DNA of 42,578 nucleotides from Pigoraptor chileana. Taxonomy: Eukaryota; Opisthokonta; Filasterea. Both the position numbers and the translations under genes were made by a program. Shown in pieces: positions 31,949-42,578 of the stretch. The stretch spans positions 1,152 through 43,729 of the forward strand of contig CALSCR010001214.1 of assembly GCA_943704495.1 (NCBI GenBank). The letters are read 5' to 3'. Below the pieces are notes generated by a model. That model saw nothing but the letters and a program-made list of their open reading frames with translations, had not been told where the DNA came from and searched no databases. Numbering within the stretch: the stretch's first letter is position 1; each line of letters starts with the position of its first letter.

Positions 31949-34647
31949 ATGGCGGACTCGCCAAATGACAGCAATGGCCGCGATACAAGCGAAAAAGCCG
32001 ATAAAAAGGCAACCGCTGCAGATTTGTTTGGTGATGACTCGGACGAAAATGATGCTATGAGCGGAACAGAGGAACAGAATGATGCGCAACCGCAATCGCA
32101 AGCGTCCCAGGAGCACGCCCAGAGGACCCACGTGAGCGAAAAGGATCTGTTCGGCGACTTTTCGGATGACGATGAGGACGGTGCTGCCGAGGGAGCGCGT
32201 GAGGAGGAGGCTGTGGAGGAAGAGCCCGAAGAAATTGTGGAGCGAAGTGTGTCACATGCAAACAAATTTGGATCCGAGGTATGCGTAATCACAATTGGAT
32301 TTTAAACTCACAGTGCCACCCACTGTGTCAGACTCGCTGTCTGATTGTGTTTGGTAGTTTGCCAGTATCGGGTGTTTGACCGCATACTGAGTTCTGTCGT
32401 TGCAAAGGTTGCATTGCAAATGTGTATCTGCTTCTTCTCATTCTCGGCGTTTGTTGCATGCAGGTGTTCTACATGCGGATGCCAAACTTTCTCAGCGTCA
32501 AGGCTGAGCCATTCGATCCCGAGAATTACACAGAGGAGTACTCGACTGAAAAAGTCATCAACAACGTGAGTTGTTGTATACGACTTTTAAAGCCACAAAT
32601 CATGCATCCATGTTCTTTGAAAAAATCGCAAGCCGATTGTTTCTGTCCTTTAACATTGTTTTCTTACATTTATTTATTGTTTTGCTTGTGTATTTGCTTG
32701 TGTGTGTGTTTGTGTGTGTGTGTGTGTTTATATATTTTGGCTGCAGGAGGGCCAAGAGCGACTCAAACTTAAAGTGGAGAACTCGATCCGCTACCGCATA
32801 GTCAAAGGCAGTGATGGCACTGAGCGCATGGAGACGAACGGCCGATTCGTCCGGTGGTCGGACAACTCAATGACATTTCACCTGGGCAAGGAGGTGTTTG
32901 AGGTGTTGCAGAAGGTGGGAGGGCCTTCTGGGTGTGGGGATATTAATGCATGTGCTTGTTGGTGTGGGTTAATGTCGGACGTAATCGGCCCAGCGATTCC
33001 TGTCTGACTGTTGTGTAATTGTTTATATATCTATTGCAAAGGCTTGGGCATCGGAAATTGGATGAATGAGCTTGTATGTGTGCGTCTTATACTCATTGAA
33101 GCTTTTAGAAGTCAGCGACATCGCACGACCCTTTACCGCACCTGCTTGTAACGATACCAATTTTACACTCGACACTCGCAATCACACGCACCCGTATATG
33201 CACACGCACGCGCCAACTTTTACTCACCCGCATACGCACACCCACCCCAACACACACGCTCGTCCACACACACACACACGCACGGTCACACGCATATACA
33301 TTCAACCCAAAAAAATAATCAACAGGATATAACGGCAGAAAATATGCAGCTCTACTCTGCGCAGCCGCTCGGCACAGAAGAGGATATGTCCCTGATCTAC
33401 CTTGCCCAGGCACCGCTTCCCACAAAACTCTCGTTTCGTCCGATGTCGACCAAGAGCGAGACACACAAGAAGCTCACTGTCGCACTCGCCGATAGATTTA
33501 TCAAGACTTCAAAGGTGCGTCCTGTTTGTTTTCTTGTTGGTGCTGCAATCCGAATTGGCAGAGGCGCTGTCTGTGTTCTCTATTTTTGTAGTATTTTCTC
33601 TTGTGAGGAATTTTTTAATAATGTGAAACCCCTCACCCTGCAGGAATTTTACATTACACATATTTATATTTTTATATTTTATGGGGTTGTGGTGTTTTTT
33701 TTTAATCAGGTGCGCATCATGACAGAGACAATGGCACCACAAGCACACAAGGATCAGCAGATTAAAGCCGAGGACGAGCGAATCAGGGCCAAACAAAAGC
33801 TTGTGGAAAAGAGGCAGAAGGTACGTTCATTGCCAGCTGGTCTGCTTGCGGTGGATCATCGCTCGATCTTGTGTACTTGTGCGTGTTTGTGCGCCCTCTC
33901 TTTTGTGGGCGTGAAGCAATTGAGCGCAGTTGTGGCCAATATGTTGTCTACTGCGGTTGGCGTTGTGCCGTATTTTGTGGATCCTATGTGCTTCGAAAGC
34001 CATGCAATATGAATGGCGACGTGATGCCTGCAGCTCACTCTTGAAACTATATATTCCGCGTGGGTGTTGCGGGATCTCACCAACGGTCAGGTTGCCGATG
34101 ACTATTCGGAGCGCAAGAAGCTCACGACCGATTTCCTCGAAGATAACGACGAAGTGGACGAGGAGGAAGAAGAGGAGGAGGAGGAGGAGAAGGAGACATA
34201 TTCTAATTTCAGAACGTGGGTATATGCATGTGCAGATATTTGAACAAGTGTCATGAATCGGTACTTGTTTATAGATTGCTTTCATTCCAAAAGATCATTA
34301 TTTGAGCAATTAGTTTGTCAAATAGCCACCCTAAAATTCCTTGTGCCTCCCGGGACCCCTCACCGCGCAGGACTCGGCGCACCGCACGTGACGATGAGGC
34401 TGAGAAGAAACGACTGAACGACGCCAAGAAGGCCACCGAATCGGACGCCGGCGCCGGTGGCAAGCGTGGCAGTGCGGGGGCTGCAAAAGGTGCGACAAAG
34501 CGTAGGCGTACGCAGCGCGTCGACGAATCCGACGAGGACGACGAGGACGCTGACGCTGTCGTGGATGAGTCTGAGGAGGAGGCAAAAGCTGATAAGCGTG
34601 GCAAGGGAAAGCGTCGGAGGGTGGCCCTCAGCGATGACGATGATTAG
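31949..34647 (+). CDS. LEO1: RNA polymerase-associated protein LEO1 (Paf1 complex)
   Basis: LEO1 is a Paf1C subunit that travels with RNA polymerase II and supports histone modification during elongation. Exons: 31949-32278, 32464-32565, 32747-32914, 33326-33514, 33710-33820, 34091-34215, 34371-34647; phases fit and give about 366 residues. The acidic N-terminus (DLFGDDSDEN, DLFGDFSDDD) is typical. The core has YMRMPNFLSVKAEPFDPENY, then ERLKLKVENSIRYRIV, NGRFVRWSDNSMTFHLGKEVFEV and LSFRPMSTKSETHKKLTVALADR, a direct match to the family. The tail is LTTDFLEDNDE plus lysine/aspartate-rich disorder ending in SDDDD. An acceptor at 34032-34033 would extend exon 6 by 19 residues in the same frame; I prefer 34091, which keeps the spacing of other LEO1 proteins. 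The donor after exon 6 is GTGGGT. Confidence 0.93.
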
Positions 34648-35143
34648 ATTAAATATGTGTCTTCGCGATCGACACGCTGATTGTGATGTGATGGGATGGG
34701 AGTTGCGCGCATGCGGACGTGTGTGCATGTACTGCTGCAGTCTGTCTCTGGGAGCCAGGCTAATGAATGGGCACTCAACCCGCCGAGAATGTACAAGCAC
34801 AGACGGAGTTGTTTTGTGTTTTTTGTTTTTTGTTTTGTTTGTTTTGTTTGTTCTGTTTGTTTGTTTGTTTTTGTTTTAATTTTTCATTTCGTTTTGGGAT
34901 CGACTTTCATGCACAATACGAGAGTCGTGATTCCCTGCCGAAATGGTCGAGTGCGCACAGATAGCGGCAAAAATATTATGGGGACGTCGTGTTGGGCTGG
35001 CCTGCAGATGCGTCGTCCTGAAGCGCTTTGCCGCGATCAGTTTGCTTTGCTTTGAGTGTGTGTGTGTGAGTTGTGTGTTGTGTGCAGTGCAGTGACGCGC
35101 GCGATGTGTGTGTGTGTGTGTGGAGGGTAAGAGTCCTGTCAGA
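34648..35143. other. Convergent 3' spacer between LEO1 and FAM72
   Basis: Contains a T/G homopurine-free tract at about 34801-34890 built from TGTTT and TTTTG units, and (TG)n short tracts near 35056 and 35107. No exon is supported. Both genes must end here. Confidence 0.45.
34801..34890. repeat. TGTTT/TTTTG simple-sequence tract
   Basis: Imperfect run of (TGTTT)n and related units with very few other bases, downstream of the LEO1 stop. Confidence 0.7.
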
Positions 35144-36396
<1,253 letters not shown>

Positions 36397-37372
36397 CCTG
36401 AAAAGAGAAAGGGAGAAAGAAACAGCGCATATTAGTAAACTCAAACGCATGCATGAGTAAAATGTGAGAGAGCGTTCGCTGAAGTAGGAGCGTGTGTTTT
36501 ACGGGACAACTAAACGTTCGACCAGGAGAAGTGGATGCATGCGAATGAGTCGAAGTGCGAAACTCACTTTGTTTTTTAGAGCAGACACAGTGACTTGCCA
36601 AGTTGTTCTTTCGCTGCAAGAGCTTCAAATAGATCTCGACAGCGGGATCCAGTTGTGCTCGCGAAACCAACTGAGAGTCCACAAACCCACTCGAAAATAT
36701 TTTGGGTGCGCCGAAACGTTGAGGTGCGAGTAGTGGTCGATGCGGTGTGCAAATGTGGTCTTCTTTTCGGGTTGTTATGGTGAGTCGGTCTACGTGTGGC
36801 TTTTTCCAGTCAGCACTTTGATAGTAATTAATAATAAAAAAACACACCAAAACCGCAGCGCCGTGATGTGGTAGGGTTATGCGTGGTATGGACTTTCCAG
36901 GTGGGGGGTGCACTACAATTTCAGCCACAAGCCACTCCCTCAGAACATTTTGTGTGTCGGGTGTGCATGTGTGGTATGTTGCGCACCACTACTGCAGCCA
37001 TTTCGTGAGATGAGAGAGGAGTGCGTGTGGGTGTGTGTGTGTGTGTGTGTGTGTGCTGTGAGATGCGTGAACTGGATGCACCGGAGTGGAGTCGATTCCC
37101 ATGTGGCGTCACTACGGTTGCCGTTTTGAAAATTTGAAATTTGAAACACCGCTAATCACGTGGTTGTGATTATGTACGAGATCTCGCTAATCATCTCGAA
37201 ATTCCAGTTTTGTTACAATTGTGTGCAGGAGAGTCAGCTTTGTTACATGTTGCAATACACATTTGAAGACGTGTGTGCAGGTACACCATTGGTTTCAGGG
37301 CATTCATTTTTGACTCTGTACATATCTTCGGGTTTAGTAATATATTGTCCAACCACAAAACAACGACGCAAT
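36397..37372. other. Spacer upstream of FAM72 and downstream of the Myb gene
   Basis: Holds a (TG)n tract near 37034-37056, a CACGTG box at 37157-37162 and, on the minus strand, an open stretch around 36712-36570 that ends in a GTGAGT donor (peptide VSRAQLDPAVEIYLKLLQRK). That stretch has no ATG and its phase does not match the FAM72 frame, so it may be a leader exon or chance. Confidence 0.4.
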
Positions 37373-40144
37373 CTATTGCTTTGGATCCTGGTCCACAACA
37401 CCTGGTGGATTGCTGACATCTTCGTCGTCGGCAAGGTCGGGATACCGCGTCTGCACTGACCGAAGGTAATCGAGCTTCTGCTCGAACGTCAATGCCTCCC
37501 TGGAAACAAAAATCATCGACAAAAATATACACATAAAAGCATTTGCGTTCAGGCAACAAGCTCACACCTCTGTAAACGGACGCTTCCACAACAGAGAAAA
37601 TGCACACCATTTTACACTCAAAATCAATCCAAATAAACAGGCCAAGCACTCACCGGCCGCTCATGAGTTTGACGAGATGGGACCATTTTCGGGATATGTA
37701 TAGGGGACTCCACGCCCAGCCCTGGAAGAGATTCTTCCAAACAATCTCACTCTCATCCTCCGCACCGCTGTTATACTGTTACAACACAAAACACAATTGA
37801 AGCACGTGACACAATGTTAGGGGATCCACTTGGTGCTCACGGATGCTGCATCACACGCATTGCATAATCAGCAGGAAATCTCGTGGTTGTTTGAATGGCT
37901 GGTGGTCGGATATTCTCCCCTAAATACCAAGTGCAACAAACACACAAGTACACAAAACAAAATAAGCACACCCATTATGCCACCGATAAACCCACCAGGA
38001 CGTCGAGCATTTTCCTGGTGTCTGTTTCTGTCCACTGTGTGTTGGGGTTGACTGATTCTTTAAGATTAACGTCCTCATACCACTTGACTCGGCACTGGCG
38101 CTCACTCCGCGTGCCGACCATCTCAGCCACCGCGACCCACGGCACGTGAGCATCAACGCTGTGTCGCCGAATATTAGAATGTTGTTGACAAATGCAGCAC
38201 GGAATGAATTGCAGAATTAGACATGTACGAAGAACAAAAAAACAACACTATTAATAAGATATATGTATATCTACGTATCTCATCTTATAAGCCCAAAGGA
38301 GAAAGAGACACAGACTTTAGTACTCGAAACGCTGTGGCCCAATCCTCGGACCTCCCCCTTAATATTTGCGTGACTCCAGCAGAGCAACAGGGAGCATTCT
38401 TCTTGCGCCTACATCAGCGCAAAATGTGACACAGCACCACAACACCACCCACCGCTCGCCAATCTTTGTGCCCGTGAGCGCGTGTACTGCGGCCGACAGC
38501 TTTTCAATCTCCTCCTGCGTCCATGCCCCCTTCTTGTCACCAGCCATCTGGCGCCATCGGTCCCTGCATGAACCGGCACTCCTGCACAGAGTCCACAAAA
38601 CACCATATGATTAATACATTGTGAAGACACGGGCACGCAAGCCCACCCGTGACAAACATGAGAAGGAGATACAAACAATACGAAGATCGTATGTCGCGAT
38701 GAAGTGTGCATAATCAACTCAGTTAACAATGGAAGACACGACAGGGATATCAGGGATTTCATGTGATAAAATTTAGGGTACCCGACTGAGACAGAGCTCG
38801 CTTAAAACAACAAACACACACACACAAACTAACTACATTCAGCTGCTTTTATATCCGACGACCGCACCAACATGTTCCATTTCGCTTCTCCCGGCCACTT
38901 GCGGAGTACATAGACACACACATTCACTTGCTGCCAGCATCTCTCCCTGGCTGCCAGTACACAAACAAACAAACACACACACATCATATAAAGCGCCTCA
39001 ATTGAACACACACCTGTTCATCTTGAGGCCGATCTGCTTCCAGTCGTGGCCAGTGCTGGCAACCAGCTGACGCAGCCGCTCATCCTCCTCCGGGGTGTAA
39101 CGGCCGCGGTTGTTGTTTGCGTCGTATGTGCGCATCACGTGTCGATACACGTTGAAGAGAGGGCGACCCAGGCCACGTGCCGCCCGGCGCCAAAAGTCCC
39201 TGTGCTCACCAGACTTGCTCAGAAGAACATCAATGTTTTCGCCAAGATTGTTTTCGCGAAGATACGACTGCGCATAGGAATACATACAAGGGGCCGAGGG
39301 CACTCATTGTCAGGTATGAAACAAAAGAACAAACAAACAACCAAGTGGTTAGGTTGCAACCATTGTAACACGCAACACAGTGCAAAGGGAAAACGTCCAT
39401 TTAAAAACGCACCTGAATGTTCTCCTGAAGCGACTGTGTCTCCTTATTTGTCCACTTTCCAGTCTTCCACACCACGCCCTGATCAGCAAGCTGCCTGAGC
39501 TGCTTCGACGTGATCCACATCTGCGTTACATCTGTCTCGGCGGATAGAACAGGCCCGTCACCATCAAAGCGGCGCCGTCGCCGTCCCATACCCGCCGCCC
39601 CGAGGGGCTCAGACACTTCGGTCAGCTTGGGACGCGGCATTCCCCGGGGCCCCCGCTTCTTCCCAACAAGATCCCCATCGTACCCCTCCATCGCGCTGCC
39701 AAGTGTGGGCTCCGGTATGCCCGCCGCAAGACTGCCCGCACCGTAATCGTCGCCTGCGCCTCCATGAACGGCACTATCTTCCACAGTCGCGGCACCAAGC
39801 ATCTCTTCTTCATCACCAGCTTCCATCTCATCCTCATCCTCCCCGTCATCCTCCCCATCTTCCTGGTCAACGTCCTCGTTGTCTCCTTCTTCATCTTCTT
39901 CGGCTTCGTCAGTAACCTTTCGGCGCTTGGAAGTTATGTCATCGTGAGAATCGAGTCCCTTTCGCTTCAAAGAGCCTTCATTCCCGAGGCCATCCTCAGT
40001 CAAGCTGTGATGTAGCACCATGCAAAGACACACATAAGATTCGTAATCCCTACAATTGCGCTGCGCACAGAAGAAGACAAGGCACAGGTATAACTCTCAC
40101 CCATCCTCCGGGTGCAGTTGCTTTCCCTTCGAGTTCTTTCCCAT
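37373..40144 (-). CDS. Myb/SANT DNA-binding protein, Reb1/TTF-I/DMTF1-like
   Basis: Seven exons: 40144-40101, 40004-39413, 39267-39014, 38581-38453, 38158-37996, 37775-37654, 37499-37373; phases fit, giving about 476 residues. A lysine-rich start and long acidic stretch (many EDE/DGEDDGED units) precede several Myb-like repeats. The most typical are RYTPEEDERLRQLVASTGHDWKQIGLKMNRSAGSCRDRWRQM, then GAWTQEEIEKL..AV, then HVPWVAVAEMVGTRSERQCRVKWYEDV and TQWTETDTRKMLDVL. The pattern CRDRWR followed by W(T)xEE is that of Reb1 and TTF-I, which bind rDNA terminators and other sites, and of DMTF1. The C-terminus includes a divergent repeat (EIVWKNLFQGW..SPLYISRKWSHLV). Two introns start with GTGGGT. 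It probably acts in the nucleus as a site-specific DNA binder; the target is not inferable here. Confidence 0.85.
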
Positions 40145-40227
40145 CTTCACCCCTAATATGTTACCAACCAAAGTAACTCGCCAAAACGCAGCAAATAATG
40201 AGAGCTGCAAGAGCTGCGGAGTGACAC

Positions 40228-40233
40228 CACGTG
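40228..40233. promoter_or_regulatory. CACGTG box just upstream of the Myb gene
   Basis: About 85 bp before the ATG at 40144, the closest of the CACGTG sites to a start codon. Confidence 0.35.
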
Positions 40234-40432
40234 CTATAAAGCGCTATAAGAGAATGAGATGAAAAAAGTCGCGGCGCTTGCTTGCATGTGTGAGAGTGAA
40301 TCACAACAACTATACGATGCAGCGATTACCACAGTACCGATAGAGTCACACACACAGTGCAAGGGGTGCACGGCATCTCGTGCCAGTGCGTCAGCTCCCA
40401 ATAATTGCGACTCTGCCGTTTTGAACGAATCA

Positions 40433-40447
40433 TTTTTGGCGCCAACC
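40433..40447. promoter_or_regulatory. E2F-like site with palindromic core
   Basis: TTTTTGGCGCCAACC contains the classical E2F/DP consensus TTTSSCGC in a perfect TTGGCGCCAA palindrome (40436-40445). It is about 290 bp upstream of the Myb gene ATG. Binding is inferred from the motif alone. Confidence 0.4.
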
Positions 40448-41065
40448 AAAATTTCGCATACGGGGCCGTGAGTATCGCCCCAGTATGGCGAAATAATTCA
40501 CAAATATTAAATTTTTTGAATCCGGGGCAGTGAATAAATTTTTTTTCCTCCGGGGGTGTGGCATCCGGGTGGGTGGTCGAATATTGCGAGAGCTCGGATT
40601 ACGCAAGCATACGGACTTCTCAGGCGGGCAACGGCGGCGGCTCGATCGGCCCGGCGGCCACGGGAACAAAAGTACAAAAAAAACTTCTTAGCTTGCACTA
40701 CTAAACTCAGGTGCAAGTATACAAGCGAAGTTTACAAGGGTACAATACCCCTTGTGAAGTTCACCACAGGAATAGTCTTAGTTTACCCTTGATTCACTAC
40801 GATATCACTTAGTGGCTGCCGTCGAAAGAGTACACCTCGGCAGAGACGCAGAGAAGCAACTTCCATTTACTGGTTGCTGACTGCGGGGCAAACAAGCCAA
40901 TTAGTTCAGTCAGTCCCACAGCAACTGAAGGAGTACTGAAAACGAACCGACGTAGATCAGTAATGTGCACGAGGGATCGGGAGCGAATGTGGGGACGCAA
41001 CGCAAGAAACGCAGCGAGTGGCCTGAGTGCGAGTGCAAGTGCCGAGAAATCTCGATTGGTGGTAC

Positions 41066-42463
41066 TTAAAAAGTCTTGATGATAGCGTTTTTCTTTGCGT
41101 CCAGGGTGAAGTTGTTCTTGAGGAAGAGATCGCTCTTCAGGAACGTCGAAAGATCAAACACGTTGAGCTGACGCGCCTGTTAAGATTAGGAAGAAGGCAC
41201 AGGGAAAACAAGGGTGTGTGTGTGTGTGAGGGGGGGGGGGAATTAGCAAAGACGAATTTAACACATGCAAACACACTTGGAAGAAGATAACACTTTGGCG
41301 TTGCAGTGTGCATGTACCATCGCATATCGACAAGCACACGTGACTGGCAGAGACAACAGCTTGCTTACCCTGGCCTCAAAATCCTTCTTGTCAATCTCAA
41401 TGAAGCTGGGGAGTTCTCCTTGGTGCCTGTTTTGAAGGTATTGTGTCGTCTCGCGCACAAGAGACTGAAGCACATAGTACAGCAGCTCGTTGTTGTCCTT
41501 CTTGTATGTAATGTACCGGGACAGAGACTGCAGTATAAAATGAAGATTTGGTAATATTAAAAAATGAGCGTAAAACCAGAATGAGGTTGAGTTTGCGGAA
41601 ACTATTAAAAAGGAGATGCATAGGGTCAAACTCAGTGTCTTCGTAGGCTCAGTTGCCTCTCACAGCACAAAGGCCTTAAATTCAAAATGGGCGTTAGGAC
41701 TCGCTGTGCGTACAGAAAATGGCGCAAACGAACAAAAGAACAAACGAGCACCCATCCCGGGTTTCTTTCACAGGCAACATTTAGTGAACAAAATGCACAC
41801 ACACCTTCCGCAGCGACTTCATCACAGAGAACTTTTGCGTCGAAATGAACGAGTCGAGCATGACGCGGATGGCCACGTTGACGTCGTCGTCGCGCACGTG
41901 ATCACGGAGGTGCATGCGAGCGTGCGCTTCGCTCATTCGAATCATCGACTCGACATAACGGACGGTGATCGGAATGCTCCCGGTCGACTAAATGCACGAG
42001 GGGCAAGCACATAAAGTAGTTGGATGTAAGTGCACATTGCGAGTAGCAGATGATTGATGTAGGATGTGCGAGTCAGTGTTACTCGTGTTGTGTTCGTGTG
42101 ACAAACCATGTGCTCTAACTCACTCAAACATACATAACAAAGAAAATAATTGTCTGAAACCGAGCGCATTATTTCCTTGATCCCCACCATGGATTCACGG
42201 CGCAGTTCGGCGTAAACAGAGCTCAGCTTATCTTGGTCAACGTTCTGTAGCTTCGGGCGAATGTTGCGGCGTGCGTACACAATGTACTTCCGCAGAAGGT
42301 CCTGTGAGATGGGCTCGATATCGCCCTGGATGACCGGGCGGAGGGGGGCAAGGGGAGCCCCATCCTCGCCTTCCTTGGCGGCGTTCGGATGGTGCCTCAC
42401 GTGACTGCCGACAACAAACGAGGCAAGCTGCTCGTCGGCGACGGGATCGACTACGTCGCGGAC
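41066..42463 (-). CDS. MCM2: MCM2 replicative helicase subunit, C-terminal part
   Basis: MCM2 is one of six subunits of the MCM2-7 replicative helicase. Only the last four exons are in the window: 42463-42188, 41987-41805, 41527-41369, 41176-41066, all phase 0, about 208 residues. They begin after the ATPase core with [26 protein letters not shown] and continue with the lid and winged-helix region: [95 protein letters not shown] and the end [12 protein letters not shown]. The same order and words in animal MCM2 ([43 protein letters not shown]) rule out other MCMs. The upstream exons lie beyond 42578. Confidence 0.95.
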
Positions 42464-42488
42464 CTAAATGGTGTGCGTACATTAGTGT

Positions 42489-42490
<2 letters not shown>

Positions 42491-42532
<42 letters not shown>
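42491..42532. repeat. (TG)21 microsatellite in an MCM2 intron
   Basis: Uninterrupted TG dinucleotide run just upstream (on the gene's strand) of the first MCM2 exon in the window, close to the right edge, which itself is a G9T7 run. Confidence 0.95.
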
Positions 42533-42533
<1 letters not shown>

Positions 42534-42578
42534 TGCGTGTGTGTGGGATGGTGTATGCAAATGCGGGGGGGTTTTTTT

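Larger units (their letters stand above)
40145..41065. other. Spacer between MCM2 3' end and Myb gene start
   Basis: No exon is supported. It contains a CACGTG at 40228-40233, an E2F-like palindrome at 40436-40445, AT runs near 40500-40550, and a weak inverted repeat around caagggtacaataccccttg at about 40735-40755. The Myb promoter is probably in the left half. Confidence 0.45.

Overview
The window is nuclear DNA from a unicellular eukaryote. Every gene but one or two is split by short GT-AG introns. There are no operons, tRNAs or rRNAs that I can recognise, and introns and spacers are full of (TG/CA)n tracts. A homolog of CEP83, a distal-appendage protein of the basal body, suggests a flagellated or ciliated lineage. 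FAM72, LEO1, neutral ceramidase and MCM2 give a broadly opisthokont-like flavour, while the DUF4246 domain is best known from fungi. I cannot place the species more closely.

Layout, left to right. 139-4145 (-): a CEP83-like coiled-coil gene in about ten exons, whose 3' end lies outside the window. 4695-6097 (-): a PIN-domain exon with an arginine/aspartate-rich tail. 6289-10050 (-): a large dynamin-superfamily (NUGGC/SLIP-GC-like) GTPase. The GTPase and PIN exons have matching splice phases and may be one fusion gene. 11383-12637 (+): a BTB/T1 (KCTD-like) protein. 13106-16554 (+): an alpha/beta hydrolase fused to a WS/DGAT acyltransferase, in seven exons. 17101-17110: an assembly gap at a G run. 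17669-20627 (+): a secreted protein with two cadherin-like repeats and a MACPF domain. 21047-21744 (-): a small two-exon coiled-coil/Cys-rich protein. 22402-25947 (+): a single-exon Sel1-repeat protein fused to DUF4246.

Continuing: 26499-31161 (-): neutral ceramidase in twelve exons, one intron of which appears to be GC-AG. 31949-34647 (+): LEO1 of the Paf1 complex, in seven exons and divergent from the ceramidase. 35144-36396 (-): FAM72. 37373-40144 (-): a Myb/SANT DNA-binding protein of the Reb1/TTF-I type. 41066-42463 (-): the last four exons of MCM2, truncated by the window edge.

Common themes. Splice donors favour G at +3, and GTGGGT recurs in at least six introns. The palindrome TCACGTGA or a close variant recurs in several 5' regions, and TATA boxes lie 120-130 bp upstream of two start codons. 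Two genes are lipid enzymes (ceramidase, hydrolase-WS/DGAT). Several others belong to chromatin, replication or cell-cycle functions (LEO1, MCM2, FAM72, the Myb protein). Nothing suggests that the genes work as one system. The most novel items are the unusual domain fusions. All gene calls rest on reading translations and splice sites by eye; no database search was run.
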